A DNA stretch of 64,000 bases from JBEBGV01 sp040081265 (GCA_040081265.1 JBEBGV010000002.1:1-64000); one strand, 5' to 3'. Shown: positions 7,476-16,748, counted from the first letter of the stretch. Numbers and translations are program-made. The notes: a model not told the origin generated them from the letters alone.

Positions 7476-8840
7476 TTACTTGTCGGCGAGGAAGACGTAG
7501 GTGACCATGCCAAACACACTGCGATACGAGTGACCGGGCGTCGCCTGTTTGAGGAACGCACCGGGGAAGAGGTGCGCGTAGCCGGCGGCCAACGCGAGCT
7601 GCGGGGTCAGCGGGTGCGTGATCTGCACGTCGAGCTCCTGCCCGACGCGTGCGCTTGACGCACCACCGGGCACGCGTGCCAGCAGCGCGCCGCTCCCTGA
7701 GTAGAGGCCGTCAGCCTTCTCGACCAGCCAGTACGAGTGCCAGTTGACGCTGAGCGGTGTCGCGCGCACGGGCGTGAGGTCGAAGCCCAGGCGCACGTGC
7801 CGGATGTTTCGCCACCCGACCTGATCGGCCAGGCCGTGTTTGTCGTGTCCCGACTGATAGAGCTGATCGAAGGTGCCGCGCTCACCGTCGCCAGGATTTT
7901 CATCACCACTGGCATAGTTGAACTCACTGGTGAGGTGCATCGCCTGCGCACCGGCCAGGCTGTGGCGCAGCACCCAGTGTCCAGCCCACGCGCTCACATC
8001 GTCGGTGCCGAGCGAGCCCGCCTGCGTGGCCACTTCGACGTTGTAGTCGAGCGCCGCCGGCGCACGGCCGACCAGGCGCGCGCCCAGCGTCCACTGCGAG
8101 AGCGTCGCGAGCGGGCCTGATTCCGGACGCAGGCGGCGGTCGCGCCGGTAGAACGCATATGTCTCCATCGTCGCCGCCGGCAGCAGCCGACCGGCCGCCA
8201 CCTGGACTCCGGCCAGACGGTTGCCGTTGCCGCTCTTGTCCAACTCCCCCGCGAGGATTCGGACGACGGACGCGGCAAACACATCCACCTGCACCGCGCG
8301 CGACGCGATGGTCATCCGGGCCCCGTCAAAGGTGCGTGCCACGTTGGTCCAGTTAGAGGGCCCAACCAGACGCTGATCGCCCAAAGTCAGTTCCTGGCGA
8401 CCGAGGCGTAGGGTCACCAGTCGGGCGCCACCGATGTCGGCGTAGGCCTGTCGCAGATCGAAGGTCGCAGAAAAGGGAGCACCGGTCGGTCCGACCGTCT
8501 TTCCAGCGACCCGTGAGTCCTGCACTTGAACGGTTGCCGCCAGGCGGGTCGAGGTCACCGTGGCGTTGAGACGCACGCGTGACAGGAAGAACGCGTCGTC
8601 TCGACCGTCGGTGAAGCCGGCAGCGTCTACGCGTTCGGCTCGCTCGCGGAACTCGCCGCGAACACGCAGCCACGACGGCAGCAGTTGGTTGACTCGATTA
8701 GGGAGGGGTGGGCGATCGTCGGCGCCTGCCTGAGGCGTGGCGGCCGGCTGTCCGACGGCCTGCTGCGCCGACACGGGCTCGACCGCGATGGCCAGCACGA
8801 CGAGCCCACCGATGACCGCCGCGATGCATCGCCCGGGCAT
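7476..8840 (-). CDS. outer-membrane beta-barrel, alginate-export (AlgE-like) family
   Basis: A 454-residue secreted protein with an N-terminal signal peptide ending near VSAQQ (residue 26). It has alternating amphipathic beta-strands, with LRLGRQELTLGDQRLVG near residue 147 as a family hallmark, and an aromatic-rich C-terminal strand (FGMVTYVFLADK). This pattern matches the alginate-export barrel family (PF13372). Many members are general porins, so alginate as substrate is not implied. It lies 22 bases downstream of the secreted M20 peptidase and is probably co-transcribed with it. Confidence 0.82.
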   Translation of the reverse strand: MPGRCIAAVIGGLVVLAIAVEPVSAQQAVGQPAATPQAGADDRPPLPNRVNQLLPSWLRVRGEFRERAERVDAAGFTDGRDDAFFLSRVRLNATVTSTRLAATVQVQDSRVAGKTVGPTGAPFSATFDLRQAYADIGGARLVTLRLGRQELTLGDQRLVGPSNWTNVARTFDGARMTIASRAVQVDVFAASVVRILAGELDKSGNGNRLAGVQVAAGRLLPAATMETYAFYRRDRRLRPESGPLATLSQWTLGARLVGRAPAALDYNVEVATQAGSLGTDDVSAWAGHWVLRHSLAGAQAMHLTSEFNYASGDENPGDGERGTFDQLYQSGHDKHGLADQVGWRNIRHVRLGFDLTPVRATPLSVNWHSYWLVEKADGLYSGSGALLARVPGGASSARVGQELDVQITHPLTPQLALAAGYAHLFPGAFLKQATPGHSYRSVFGMVTYVFLADK

Positions 8841-8862
8841 CCCTTCACGGTAGCAGATCAGG

Positions 8863-10398
8863 CTAGGGGTTCAGCGTCAGGAGCGCCGCGATGGTCTTGA
8901 CGGCCGAGAACAGGTGGCCCAGACGGATGTTCTCGTTGTCGGTGTGCTGGTTGTCGTCGAAGTTGACCGTCTGCACCGAGATGGCTGGCGCACCGGCGGC
9001 CTCGGCGAGCTCAGCCATCGGCACCGTAGCACCCGACGTCCGCAACACTACCGGCGCCTGACCGAGCGCACGTGTCAGGCCGTCGATCACCGCCTTCGAC
9101 TGGGTCGTCGAGACGCCAACACGATAGGCCTCGGTCGGGGAGGTCGTCGTCAACTTCACGATGTCGCGATAGCGGGCACGTTCGGCGTCGGTGGGATCAC
9201 GATCGATGAGATAGAACCCTTGCGCGCGGATGTGCGCGCGAATCTTGTCGAGCATCGCCGCCGCTGGGGTTTCGGTGACGAGGCGCATGTCGAACGAGGC
9301 GACCGCCGTGCTCGGAATGACGTTGGTCGCCGCGGGACCGACGTGCCCAGCCGAGATGCCGCGGATGTTCAGCGATGGTCGCGTGTAGGCTTCCTGAAGC
9401 GACTCTGCCATCGGTTCGGCACCAGCGAGTCCAAACAGCCTCAGGAGGGCGTCAGGGTCATCGGGCACCGCGCGAAGCAGCGCGCGTTCATCCGCATTGA
9501 GCGGGGTGATGCCGTCGTAGAAACCCTTGATGAGCACACGCCCGCTGTCGTCCTTCATCGAGGCCAGCAGACGCGTCAGGCGGATGGCGGGATTGGGAGC
9601 CCAGTTCCCGTAGTGGCCGCTGTGCAGCTCGTCTTTCGGCCCGAACACCGTGAGTTCGAAGCCGGCCGCGCCGCGCGCACCGAACACCAGCGTCGGACGG
9701 CCGCTCGGGTGGGCCGGCCCGTCCAGCATCAGGAGCAGGTTCGCGGCAAAGCGCTGGCGATTGGCGCCAGCCACAGCCTTGAGGCCGGTCGAGTTGGATT
9801 CCTCCTCGCCGTCGAGCAGCACCTTGATGTTCCACGTAGGCGTGCGTCCTGCCGACGCCAACGCATCGAGCGCACCGAGCATCGATACGATCGGCGCTTT
9901 GTCGTCGGCGGTGGCCCGGCCGAACAGACGCCAGTCGTCTTCAAAGCGGGTCAGGGTGCGAAAGTCCACGATGTCGCGCATCGCCGGGTCGTCCAGCCGG
10001 GAGGTTCGCATCACCGGAGTGAACGGCGTCGGTTGCTTCCAGCCTGCGGGATCAACAGGCTGCCCGTCATAGTGGAAGTACAGGAGCAGCGTCCGCGTCA
10101 CTCCCGGCGTCGTGCGTTCGGCGAAGACGAGCGGCGCTCCAGGTGTGTCGATGAGCGAGGCGGTGAACCCGCGCGTCGCGAACATCTCGCGCAGGGTGGT
10201 CGCCTGACGACGAAGGCCATCGGTGTCGCCGCGAACGGTGGACACCGACACCAGATCCGCCAGCGTCGTCACCAGCTCGCGCTGATGCGTGCTGACCCAG
10301 GCATCGACCGGTGCGAGATTCTGCGCACTCAGCGTCAGCGTCGTGGTCGCAATCGCGAGCGCGGCGAGCGTTCGAGTCCCGATTCGGCAAGCATTCAT
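8863..10398 (-). CDS. secreted M20 family peptidase
   Basis: A 511-residue zinc exopeptidase with a signal peptide (TLAALAIATTTLTLSAQ). Catalytic elements include FHYDGQPVD (metal His and Asp), GRATADDKAP, DGEEESNS (catalytic Glu pair) and a C-terminal metal-ligand region around QTVNFDDNQHTDNENI. DELHSGHYGN belongs to the lid domain. The larger size and the secretion signal separate it from the cytoplasmic M20 enzyme of the dap operon and fit a periplasmic dipeptidase. The start at 10398 (MNACRIG) is preferred over 10410 because it leads directly into the signal peptide. Confidence 0.88.
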   Translation of the reverse strand: MNACRIGTRTLAALAIATTTLTLSAQNLAPVDAWVSTHQRELVTTLADLVSVSTVRGDTDGLRRQATTLREMFATRGFTASLIDTPGAPLVFAERTTPGVTRTLLLYFHYDGQPVDPAGWKQPTPFTPVMRTSRLDDPAMRDIVDFRTLTRFEDDWRLFGRATADDKAPIVSMLGALDALASAGRTPTWNIKVLLDGEEESNSTGLKAVAGANRQRFAANLLLMLDGPAHPSGRPTLVFGARGAAGFELTVFGPKDELHSGHYGNWAPNPAIRLTRLLASMKDDSGRVLIKGFYDGITPLNADERALLRAVPDDPDALLRLFGLAGAEPMAESLQEAYTRPSLNIRGISAGHVGPAATNVIPSTAVASFDMRLVTETPAAAMLDKIRAHIRAQGFYLIDRDPTDAERARYRDIVKLTTTSPTEAYRVGVSTTQSKAVIDGLTRALGQAPVVLRTSGATVPMAELAEAAGAPAISVQTVNFDDNQHTDNENIRLGHLFSAVKTIAALLTLNP

Positions 10399-10414
10399 GA
10401 CACACCACACTCCC

Positions 10415-10448
10415 GGCGGGTCCTGACGGACCCGCCCTACGTACCGTC
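10415..10448. repeat. palindromic element with tail, followed by a half copy
   Basis: GGCGGGTCC (10415-10423), loop TGAC, GGACCCGCC (10428-10436), then the tail CTACGTACCGTC (10437-10448). A second partial copy lacking the left arm follows at 10458-10476 and repeats the right arm and tail (GGCCCGCC plus CTACGTACCGTC). This is the clearest example of the family in the window. Confidence 0.93.
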
Positions 10449-10476
10449 ACCTGACAGGCCCGCCCTACGTACCGTC

Positions 10477-10504
10477 GCAACCAGCAACCAGCAACCAGCA
10501 ACCG
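10477..10504. repeat. heptanucleotide tandem repeat, four units
   Basis: GCAACCA three times and GCAACCG once, starting at the base after the preceding palindrome tail. The two repeat types are directly joined here. Confidence 0.9.
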
Positions 10505-10507
10505 ATT

Positions 10508-10513
10508 TACTAT
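10508..10513 (+). promoter_or_regulatory. putative -10 box for a leaderless transcript
   Basis: TACTAT ends seven bases before the ATG at 10520. Transcription would therefore start at or next to the initiation codon. No Shine-Dalgarno sequence is present in the gap, which fits leaderless translation. No convincing -35 was identified, as the region upstream is repeat sequence. Confidence 0.4.
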
Positions 10514-10519
10514 ACCCAG

Positions 10520-11326
10520 ATGGACGTCCGCACATTTCCAAATCAGATGCGCCCAGGCGTTGGTCAGAAACCACGGCGTGAGAGCCAGAGGCCGACGCTC
10601 CCGCAGCATTCCCGCCACTGTCCGGTGCTCGAGGCCGGCAGCGCACTGGGGTTCCTGGTCTATCCGTCGCTCGGCCCGACCGAGTCGTTCTACCTCGAAT
10701 ACCAGGGCGACGGAGCGTATCGCTTCGCCTACTACGTGTCGAGTGGCGGCAAGTTCGAGGTGCTGTTCACGGTCACCTATACGATGCCGATCAACGGCGT
10801 CGGGATGATGCGCGAGGAGGTGGGCTTCCCCAAAGGCGTGCCGATCATGTCCAAGGAGGCTGCGCTCGCCGTCGCCCGGACCTTCATCGTGCCCGAAGAC
10901 ATGGGCACGCCTGCCGGTGCGTTGTCACTGCGCGGCAACACCAACTTCCAGACGCCTCCGGGCTGGGACACCGTCTACACGCCGATCTTCAACATGCTCG
11001 AGCGTCCGGCGCCGCCGATGCTGGTCGTGCGTGTCGAGACCGACTGGTTCGCGAACGAGACGGAGTTCCGCTACGTGCTTGAACCTGGCGAAGGCATCAC
11101 CGCGCAGCACAACATGCCGATCGGGCAGGTCATGTTCGTGCCGCGCGAGGAGATTACGCTGGTCGAGGCGACCGCCGAGCAGCAGGCCGAGCGAAACACC
11201 ACGCAGATGGAGTTCATCAAGGCCAAGGCCGGCGATCGCCTTCAGACGCCGTACGGCATGTCCTACAGCCCGCACTACCTGAAGAAGAGTCGCGAATACC
11301 GCAACCCGGACAAGAAGGAGCCGTAA
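10520..11326 (+). CDS. uncharacterised cytoplasmic protein (DUF6065-like)
   Basis: A 268-residue protein without signal peptide or membrane segments. After a basic, possibly unstructured N-terminus of about 35 residues comes CPVLEAGSALGFLVYP. A mixed alpha/beta body follows, with conserved-looking YTPIFNMLERP, VETDWF and NMPIGQVMFVPREE. The layout resembles the DUF6065 family, but I am not certain of that match. No catalytic motif is recognisable. It stands alone on the plus strand between two minus-strand genes, and its stop is eight bases from the convergent lipoprotein gene. Confidence 0.75.
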   Translation: MDVRTFPNQMRPGVGQKPRRESQRPTLPQHSRHCPVLEAGSALGFLVYPSLGPTESFYLEYQGDGAYRFAYYVSSGGKFEVLFTVTYTMPINGVGMMREEVGFPKGVPIMSKEAALAVARTFIVPEDMGTPAGALSLRGNTNFQTPPGWDTVYTPIFNMLERPAPPMLVVRVETDWFANETEFRYVLEPGEGITAQHNMPIGQVMFVPREEITLVEATAEQQAERNTTQMEFIKAKAGDRLQTPYGMSYSPHYLKKSREYRNPDKKEP

Positions 11327-11333
11327 CCCGGAC

Positions 11334-11843
11334 TTACTTTGCCGGCGCCGGCGCCGGCGGGAGCGGACGGTCGGAGTTGTACATGTCGCGAATGTAGAGC
11401 CACTTCCCGTCGATCTTTCGCGACGTGGAGAGGTAGCTGCCGCTATCCACCGTCGCACCTGTCGCGTCGGTCGCCGTGAAGGTTCCCGACTCGGAGGCCA
11501 TGTCTCCCGACACACTCACCCAGGGGTTCGGCGCCAACACCAGCTTCACACCCGCAGCCTTTGCCCCAGCGGTGTCGGCGGTGGCAAACGCACGAATCGC
11601 CGCTCGGCCTGTCGCAACCGGCGCGTGCGGTGGCATCAGGACGCCGTCTTCCGCATAGAGCGCCACCAGCGTCTCCACATCGCCTGCGTTGTACGCATCG
11701 ATCCACGTCGTTGTGGTGGCCCTGATGGCTGCCTCGTCAGTAGCAGTATCAATGGGCGGTGGTGCGGCGGGCGGCGCCGGAGCACAGGCGGCCATTCCAA
11801 GCAGACTGGCGGTCAGAACCACCGCGGACATCAAACGAATCAT
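11334..11843 (-). CDS. SnoaL/DUF4440-type lipoprotein
   Basis: A 169-residue lipoprotein. The start at 11843 is chosen because AAGGAG lies six bases upstream and the frame opens straight into a lipobox signal (LLGMAAC, Cys 19 in mature numbering). After a Pro-rich linker comes a single cystatin-like SnoaL/DUF4440 fold: AIRATTTTWIDAYNAGDVETLVALYAEDGVLM, with the strand DSGSYLSTSRKIDGKWLYIRDMYNSD. Such domains are often ligand-binding or isomerase-like, but the substrate is not predictable here. Confidence 0.85.
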   Translation of the reverse strand: MIRLMSAVVLTASLLGMAACAPAPPAAPPPIDTATDEAAIRATTTTWIDAYNAGDVETLVALYAEDGVLMPPHAPVATGRAAIRAFATADTAGAKAAGVKLVLAPNPWVSVSGDMASESGTFTATDATGATVDSGSYLSTSRKIDGKWLYIRDMYNSDRPLPPAPAPAK

Positions 11844-11922
11844 GTAACGCTCCTTCATGGACCCGAGTTGGGCACGCAATGATACCGGGACGCGCCACCG
11901 ACCCGCGCGGCCACCAGCCGCA

Positions 11923-12759
11923 CTATGGGGTGGTGCCCTTCAACTGATCGAGCCGCTGCTGCAGCCTCGGGTTGGGCGCGTTGGCCAGCACCGCCTCGAG
12001 GGCAGCAATCGCCTGGTCCTTCTGCCCGTTGGCCTCGTAGGCATTGGCCTGCAGCGTGGCTCGCTGGAAGCGCATGAACGGGCTGCCGTCGGGGACGCTC
12101 AGCACGGCCAGTGCGTCGATGGCAGCCTGCGGGTTCTGCTGATCGAGCAGGAGCGACTCAGCCGCCAGCATCTGCACTTCCGGATCCGAGGGGAAGCGCT
12201 CCCTGGCCTGCTGGATCAATCCTGCCGCCGCCTGGGCACGGCCCGCCTTCCGGTCCTCCATGGCCTGGTGGTAGTAGCCGGCAAGGAGCAACCGCTCGAC
12301 GTCCTTGGGGTCTCCCGAACGAATCCCGACCCCACCCGCATAGGCATACACCAGCTCGCCGCCGTGCTCTCCGGTCTCATAGACGCTGAAGACCGCGACC
12401 AGCCCCACCACGGCCGAGGCGATGTTGATGGCTCGCAGCCTGGGCGACTTCCGCATCGCGAGGCCCAGCAGTTCGATCGCCCCGAGCACCAGCAGCACGA
12501 TCTGCGTCCGCTCTCCCCACTCCTCGTGCTCGGTGACCGCAGGACGGGCGCCCGGCGCACGTTCGACCGGGCCGTGGGCTGCATCTCCTGAGCGAACGGA
12601 CACGACCCCGGAGAGAGCGGCCAGGATCAGCAGCGTCGCGGCGGCGGGCCCGGTGAAGGCGAATGCCGGTCGCCCGAGCAGTGACACGAATCTGAACGCA
12701 ACGCCGATGATGACCAGAACGATCGCAAAGTGCACGACTTGCGGGTGCAGAGCTGCCAT
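11923..12759 (-). CDS. DUF2231 membrane protein with C-terminal TPR region
   Basis: A 278-residue inner-membrane protein. The N-terminal HPQVVHFAIVLVIIG is the DUF2231 hallmark. Four membrane helices span residues about 5-125, with a hydrophilic loop after the second. Residues 150-275 form TPR-like helical pairs (GYYHQAMEDRKAGRAQAAAGLI, YEANGQKDQAIAALEAVL). It lies 15 bases after the pentahaem cytochrome gene. DUF2231 proteins often accompany cytochromes. Here the TPR part may organise the complex, which is inference. Confidence 0.85.
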   Translation of the reverse strand: MAALHPQVVHFAIVLVIIGVAFRFVSLLGRPAFAFTGPAAATLLILAALSGVVSVRSGDAAHGPVERAPGARPAVTEHEEWGERTQIVLLVLGAIELLGLAMRKSPRLRAINIASAVVGLVAVFSVYETGEHGGELVYAYAGGVGIRSGDPKDVERLLLAGYYHQAMEDRKAGRAQAAAGLIQQARERFPSDPEVQMLAAESLLLDQQNPQAAIDALAVLSVPDGSPFMRFQRATLQANAYEANGQKDQAIAALEAVLANAPNPRLQQRLDQLKGTTP

Positions 12760-12774
12760 GAGGAGCCTCGTGAT

Positions 12775-14442
12775 CTAGGGACGCGTCGTGGACGTGGCCG
12801 ATGCCACCATGACCGAGGACGTCGACGCGAGCGACGAATAGTAGGTGACGAAGCGCCTGGTCTCTGGTGCGTCGTAACGCTCCAGGTTGTGCGCCCATCG
12901 GTAAGCAATGGACTGATAGCGGAGTTCAACGCTGACGTTGTACGGTCCGGCACCGGCCACCGGAACACTGTATCTGACACGGTCTCCGCCGCCGGCAAAA
13001 TCATCGTCCTGCCTGGCCGCGCCGTAGACGCCTACCTCGGCATCAGCGGTCGCCTTGTCGAACCCGCGAGGCAGCAGGCGGTTGTCCTTGAGGTACTGCG
13101 TCGCCGTCAGCAACCCGGTCGTCGGCACGCCCATGCGGTCGCCAAGGATGGGCTCATAAATCTGCACCTGATCGGCGCTCGTCACTTCGCGGTAATGCGG
13201 CTCGAACTTCGCGGCATCCTCGTCGCTGTCGTTGCCGGCGATCGCCCCGGCCGCATTCACCGCACCCGACTCGAACACCACCCGGCCCTGCGCGTCGCGC
13301 ACGGTCACGTGCAGCCACGTCCGTCGCGACGGATAGCCGGTCGGGTACTTGTGACCGGTCAGGTTTCGGACGTCGACGTCGAAGGTGACCCGCCCCGCAT
13401 TCACGTCTGGCACCGATACCGCCAGGGTGGCGGTGTCTTCCTGCAACTGTCGGATGGTCGCCCGGGCTGTCGCCTCGAGTTCAGAGGCTGGCGCCTCGAC
13501 GCCGAGCTCCACGCGATACCTGTTGAGCAGGCGCAGCATGAAGGCATTGCCACCCACGAACACGTGGCGCGCCAGGCTGTCGCGGTTGTCGCCAAGCACC
13601 GACGCCGCTCGCACCGGCCCATCCACCTTCGGCATGTGGCATGACTGACAGCTCCGCTCCTCGCGCCGGAAGTCGCTGTGCAGCCACTCCTGGTAGTTCA
13701 TCTGCTCAGGCAACGACCCGACCACCTCGCCGTTGGGGCCAAACGCCTGCGTGATGAGCGTGTGGCAGGTCGCGCACAACTCACTCTGGCGAATGTGCTC
13801 ACCCTCGGCCTGCACGAAGCCGGAGACCGAGTGCATGATCGTCTTGCGTCCGACGTCCACTTTGCGCGGCCCAAAGATCACGCGCTTCCCATCGGCGGGC
13901 GTCGGCTTCATCACGAACTCGCCGTTGAAGCTCTCGCGTGTGCCCAGGCGATCGCTCGAGATTTGGTGGCACACGGTGCACGACACGCCGTCGGCGGCCA
14001 GCCGGTCGATGGGGGCATCGCGCTCTGCCAGGGGCAGGTGCGAAAACACTTCACCCTTGCCTCCTGCCGCACGGGCGATCTGATTCGCCATGGGCATGTG
14101 GCACTCGGCGCACTCGTCCTGAATCGCGGCGCTGTGCATCGGATGATCGGTCACCTCTCGCCTGACCCCGGCCTGCCAGTAGGGATCGCGCGCCGCGTTC
14201 GCCATCATCGTCGAACGCCACGACGCCCCGATGGACACGTCCTCACCCGAAGGCGCGCTCAGGTTGTTGTGGCAGGCGATGCAGTTCTCGGAGTGCGAGA
14301 AGAGCGACAGGTCGGCGTGTCCGGAACGCGCGGTCGCGCCCCCCTCTCGGGTCTCAGTTGTGATCTGACCGGCCGCGAACGCCGTGATCGTCCACGATGC
14401 ACACGCCAGCAGGAGCGCAAGACGGAATCGCATGGTCATCAT
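12775..14442 (-). CDS. secreted pentahaem c-type cytochrome
   Basis: A 555-residue periplasmic or surface protein with signal peptide (FRLALLLACASWTITAFAAG). It carries five CxxCH haem-attachment motifs in its first 270 residues: CIACH, CAECH, CTVCH, CATCH and CQSCH. The arrangement resembles cytochrome c554/multihaem electron carriers. The C-terminal half has beta-sandwich character (VTFDVDVRNLTGHKYPTGYPSRRTW) and no haem motifs. The ATG at 14442 is preferred because GGAGG lies ten bases upstream. It follows the cytochrome/barrel gene by seven bases, so the products probably act together in electron transfer across the periplasm. Confidence 0.9.
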   Translation of the reverse strand: MMTMRFRLALLLACASWTITAFAAGQITTETREGGATARSGHADLSLFSHSENCIACHNNLSAPSGEDVSIGASWRSTMMANAARDPYWQAGVRREVTDHPMHSAAIQDECAECHMPMANQIARAAGGKGEVFSHLPLAERDAPIDRLAADGVSCTVCHQISSDRLGTRESFNGEFVMKPTPADGKRVIFGPRKVDVGRKTIMHSVSGFVQAEGEHIRQSELCATCHTLITQAFGPNGEVVGSLPEQMNYQEWLHSDFRREERSCQSCHMPKVDGPVRAASVLGDNRDSLARHVFVGGNAFMLRLLNRYRVELGVEAPASELEATARATIRQLQEDTATLAVSVPDVNAGRVTFDVDVRNLTGHKYPTGYPSRRTWLHVTVRDAQGRVVFESGAVNAAGAIAGNDSDEDAAKFEPHYREVTSADQVQIYEPILGDRMGVPTTGLLTATQYLKDNRLLPRGFDKATADAEVGVYGAARQDDDFAGGGDRVRYSVPVAGAGPYNVSVELRYQSIAYRWAHNLERYDAPETRRFVTYYSSLASTSSVMVASATSTTRP

Positions 14443-14449
14443 CCCGCGC

Positions 14450-15634
14450 CTACCTCCAGAACTGGAACAGGCCGCCATCAAACCAGTCCCAGAGGAAGTA
14501 CGTCAGGAATTGCGGCTTGCGCTCCTCACGTTCGTTGACTGGCACGCGCACCCCGACGCTGAGCAGGATGTGCTGCAGCTTACTGAGCGACACTTGCATC
14601 TGCGGGACGACGTCCCATTCGGTGCTGCCACCCTTCGGCTTGGCGACAATCACCTCGGCCATCGGCGACCACACACGACCGAAGCCCTGATCCTGCGCGA
14701 ACGTGTATCCAACCGCGGTGCGGAGGAATCCCTCATTGGTGGCCTTGGTGTCGTCGGCCGCAATCTCGTAGCCGGTGTGGAACTGCAGGAATCCGTTTGT
14801 CCAGAGCCGCTGTCCGAACATCGCGAACGGCTCGTAGACCATGGTGCCGCTCCCGAGCCCCAGTGACTCCTTCCCGGTCGGCAGCACCACCGCTGCGCCG
14901 GCCGCAAGGATGCTGCCGCGCTCGAAGTTCGCGTGGAACGTCCGCCGGATCGCCAACTCCACGTCTCCCAGGCCACGCGTCCAGCCCGTGCCAGGCCCGC
15001 CCTGCTGGAAGTCGATGGGAATCTTCACTTCGTACTGCCCGCGCGCCCCTATGCGGTGCTCGTAAACGAGCTCGTTGCTCACGCCTTTCGTTCCCGAGGT
15101 CGTCACGCCCGTCGTCCACACGGTCTCGTTCTCGGGGAAGGCCTTTTCGGTGAAGAACGCGCGGGGAAAATTCAGGTCTCCGGGGGGCCAGGCGGCGTCC
15201 GTGCACAAGGTCTTCACGTACCTGACAACCTTCTCGAGCTGCTCGGGCGAGAGGGCGTCACCAAAGGCGGGCATGTGCCGGTCGAGCGCACGGACCGGCC
15301 CTCCCCTCGTCGCCACGGCAATCCAGTCGCCGAACGGCTCCACCGTGTTGGTCGGGCAGTCGGTGAAGTCAGGAAAGTCGTGACCATTGGGCAGCGGCAA
15401 CGCGAATCCGACGACGCTCTGGGGTGAGCCGGTGCCGTCGGGCGCGTGGCACGTCGCGCAGGCCGCCTGATAGATCTGCTCGCCGGTGGCGGCGGGCGGC
15501 AGCGCGTTATCGAGATTGGTCGGGGGCGTCGAGACGTCCTGCGCATGGAGCGTGGCGTTCCGCACGCTCAGTGCAAACACCAGAAGCATCGCCGCCATGA
15601 GGATGGTGGAGTTGTGGGGACACAGCCGTTTCAC
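14450..15634 (-). CDS. mono-haem cytochrome c fused to a beta-barrel-like domain
   Basis: About 394 residues from a GTG start at 15634, which places a signal peptide (MAAMLLVFALSVRNATLHAQ) at the N-terminus. The frame is open further upstream to 15829, and an ATG at 15598 is also possible. A class I cytochrome c domain contains CATCHAPDGTG and a distal-Met region HMPAFGDALS. After residue about 150 the sequence becomes an amphipathic beta-strand series (VYEHRIGARGQYEVKIPID, GLGDVELAIRRTF, AAVVLPTGKE) like outer-membrane transporter barrels of the MetA-pathway type, ending in an aromatic residue-rich tail (FDGGLFQFWR). Cytochrome and barrel in one chain suggest a surface electron-transfer role, which is inference. 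Confidence 0.82.
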   Translation of the reverse strand: MKRLCPHNSTILMAAMLLVFALSVRNATLHAQDVSTPPTNLDNALPPAATGEQIYQAACATCHAPDGTGSPQSVVGFALPLPNGHDFPDFTDCPTNTVEPFGDWIAVATRGGPVRALDRHMPAFGDALSPEQLEKVVRYVKTLCTDAAWPPGDLNFPRAFFTEKAFPENETVWTTGVTTSGTKGVSNELVYEHRIGARGQYEVKIPIDFQQGGPGTGWTRGLGDVELAIRRTFHANFERGSILAAGAAVVLPTGKESLGLGSGTMVYEPFAMFGQRLWTNGFLQFHTGYEIAADDTKATNEGFLRTAVGYTFAQDQGFGRVWSPMAEVIVAKPKGGSTEWDVVPQMQVSLSKLQHILLSVGVRVPVNEREERKPQFLTYFLWDWFDGGLFQFWR

Positions 15635-15728
15635 GTTGTCACGCAGACTAGCGCACGGTCGCGCATCGCGCATAACCTGACAGCGAGTCTCAGAATTGAT
15701 CTCGTCCTGTTGGGTTAGGATCAGCGCC

Positions 15729-16733
15729 GTGCGCACTGCACTCGTCACACTGGTCCTGGTCGCCGGCGTCGCGGCCATTTCAGCTGCGCAGGCTCCACCG
15801 GTGTCGCCTCGCTTCAGCAACGCGGCCACGCAGGCACGAGGGCTGACACGACTCCACAGCCTGCTGGTGAGCCAGCGCGGGCAGCTGGTGTTCGAGTACT
15901 ACGGACGAGGCGTCACGCCGAGACGTCTCGCGAACCTCAAGTCGGCCTCGAAGAGCATCATCTCCGCGCTCGTCGGCATTGCCATCGACCGCAAGCTGAT
16001 TCCCGGCATCCAGGAGCCCGTGGCCACGTGGTTCCCCGAACTACGACGCGATCCGGATCCACGGAAGGCCGCCATCACGATCGAAGACTTGCTGACGATG
16101 CGTTCGGGGCTGGAGACAACGAGCAATCGCAACTACGGAGCCTGGGTCACCAGTCCCAACTGGGTACGGTTTGCGCTGACGCGCAAGCTCCTGGCCGAGC
16201 CTGGCACGACGATGCAGTACAGCACCGGAAGCACGCACCTGCTGTCGGCGATCCTGACCAAGGCGTCGGGTACGAGCACGTGGCAGTTCGCGCAAGCGGC
16301 GCTGGCAAAGCCGCTCGGGATCCCACTGCCACAGTGGCCGCGCGACCCGCAGGGCATCTACTTCGGCGGTAACGACATGCTTCTGACTCCGCGCCAGCTG
16401 GTTGCGCTGGGCGAGCTGTACCTCAACCAGGGCCGGTTCAATGGCCAGCAGGTGGTGCCGGCGAGCTGGGTCGCTGAATCATGCGTGCCGAAGACCATCT
16501 CACGCTTCGATGCCGGTCGTGAATATGGCTACGGCTGGTGGATCGATGAGGTCGGCGACCATCCCGCCTGTTACGCGTGGGGGTACGGAGGCCAGTACGT
16601 CTTCGTGTTCAAGGAGCTTCAGACAGTGGTGGTCGCCACGTCATCGACCGCGACGGGCGACGAGCGGCGCGGCTACCGGCGGCAGCTGCTCGACCTGATC
16701 GGCGGGGATATACTCCCCGCGGTAAGACAGTAG
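15729..16733 (+). CDS. serine hydrolase, beta-lactamase class C/PBP4* family
   Basis: A 334-residue secreted enzyme with a signal peptide (TLVLVAGVAAISAAQ). The nucleophile motif SxxK is SASK in LKSASKSIISALVG near residue 74. The second motif is a Tyr-containing YSTGSTHLL near 164, and the C-terminal triad region is WGYGGQYVF in place of the usual KTG/HxG. Family members include D-aminopeptidases, esterases and penicillin-binding-like proteins, so an antibiotic-resistance role is not implied. The start is a GTG at 15729. It is divergent from the cytochrome/barrel gene, with about 95 bp for both promoters. Confidence 0.88.
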   Translation: MRTALVTLVLVAGVAAISAAQAPPVSPRFSNAATQARGLTRLHSLLVSQRGQLVFEYYGRGVTPRRLANLKSASKSIISALVGIAIDRKLIPGIQEPVATWFPELRRDPDPRKAAITIEDLLTMRSGLETTSNRNYGAWVTSPNWVRFALTRKLLAEPGTTMQYSTGSTHLLSAILTKASGTSTWQFAQAALAKPLGIPLPQWPRDPQGIYFGGNDMLLTPRQLVALGELYLNQGRFNGQQVVPASWVAESCVPKTISRFDAGREYGYGWWIDEVGDHPACYAWGYGGQYVFVFKELQTVVVATSSTATGDERRGYRRQLLDLIGGDILPAVRQ

Positions 16734-16741
16734 GCAGTGGG
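16728..16741. repeat. short heptanucleotide repeat, two units
   Basis: CAGTAGG and CAGTGGG, followed by a decayed CGGCAAT. The array begins within the last codons and stop of the serine hydrolase gene and lies seven bases before the 32-bp leader element. Confidence 0.6.
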
Positions 16742-16748
16742 CGGCAAT

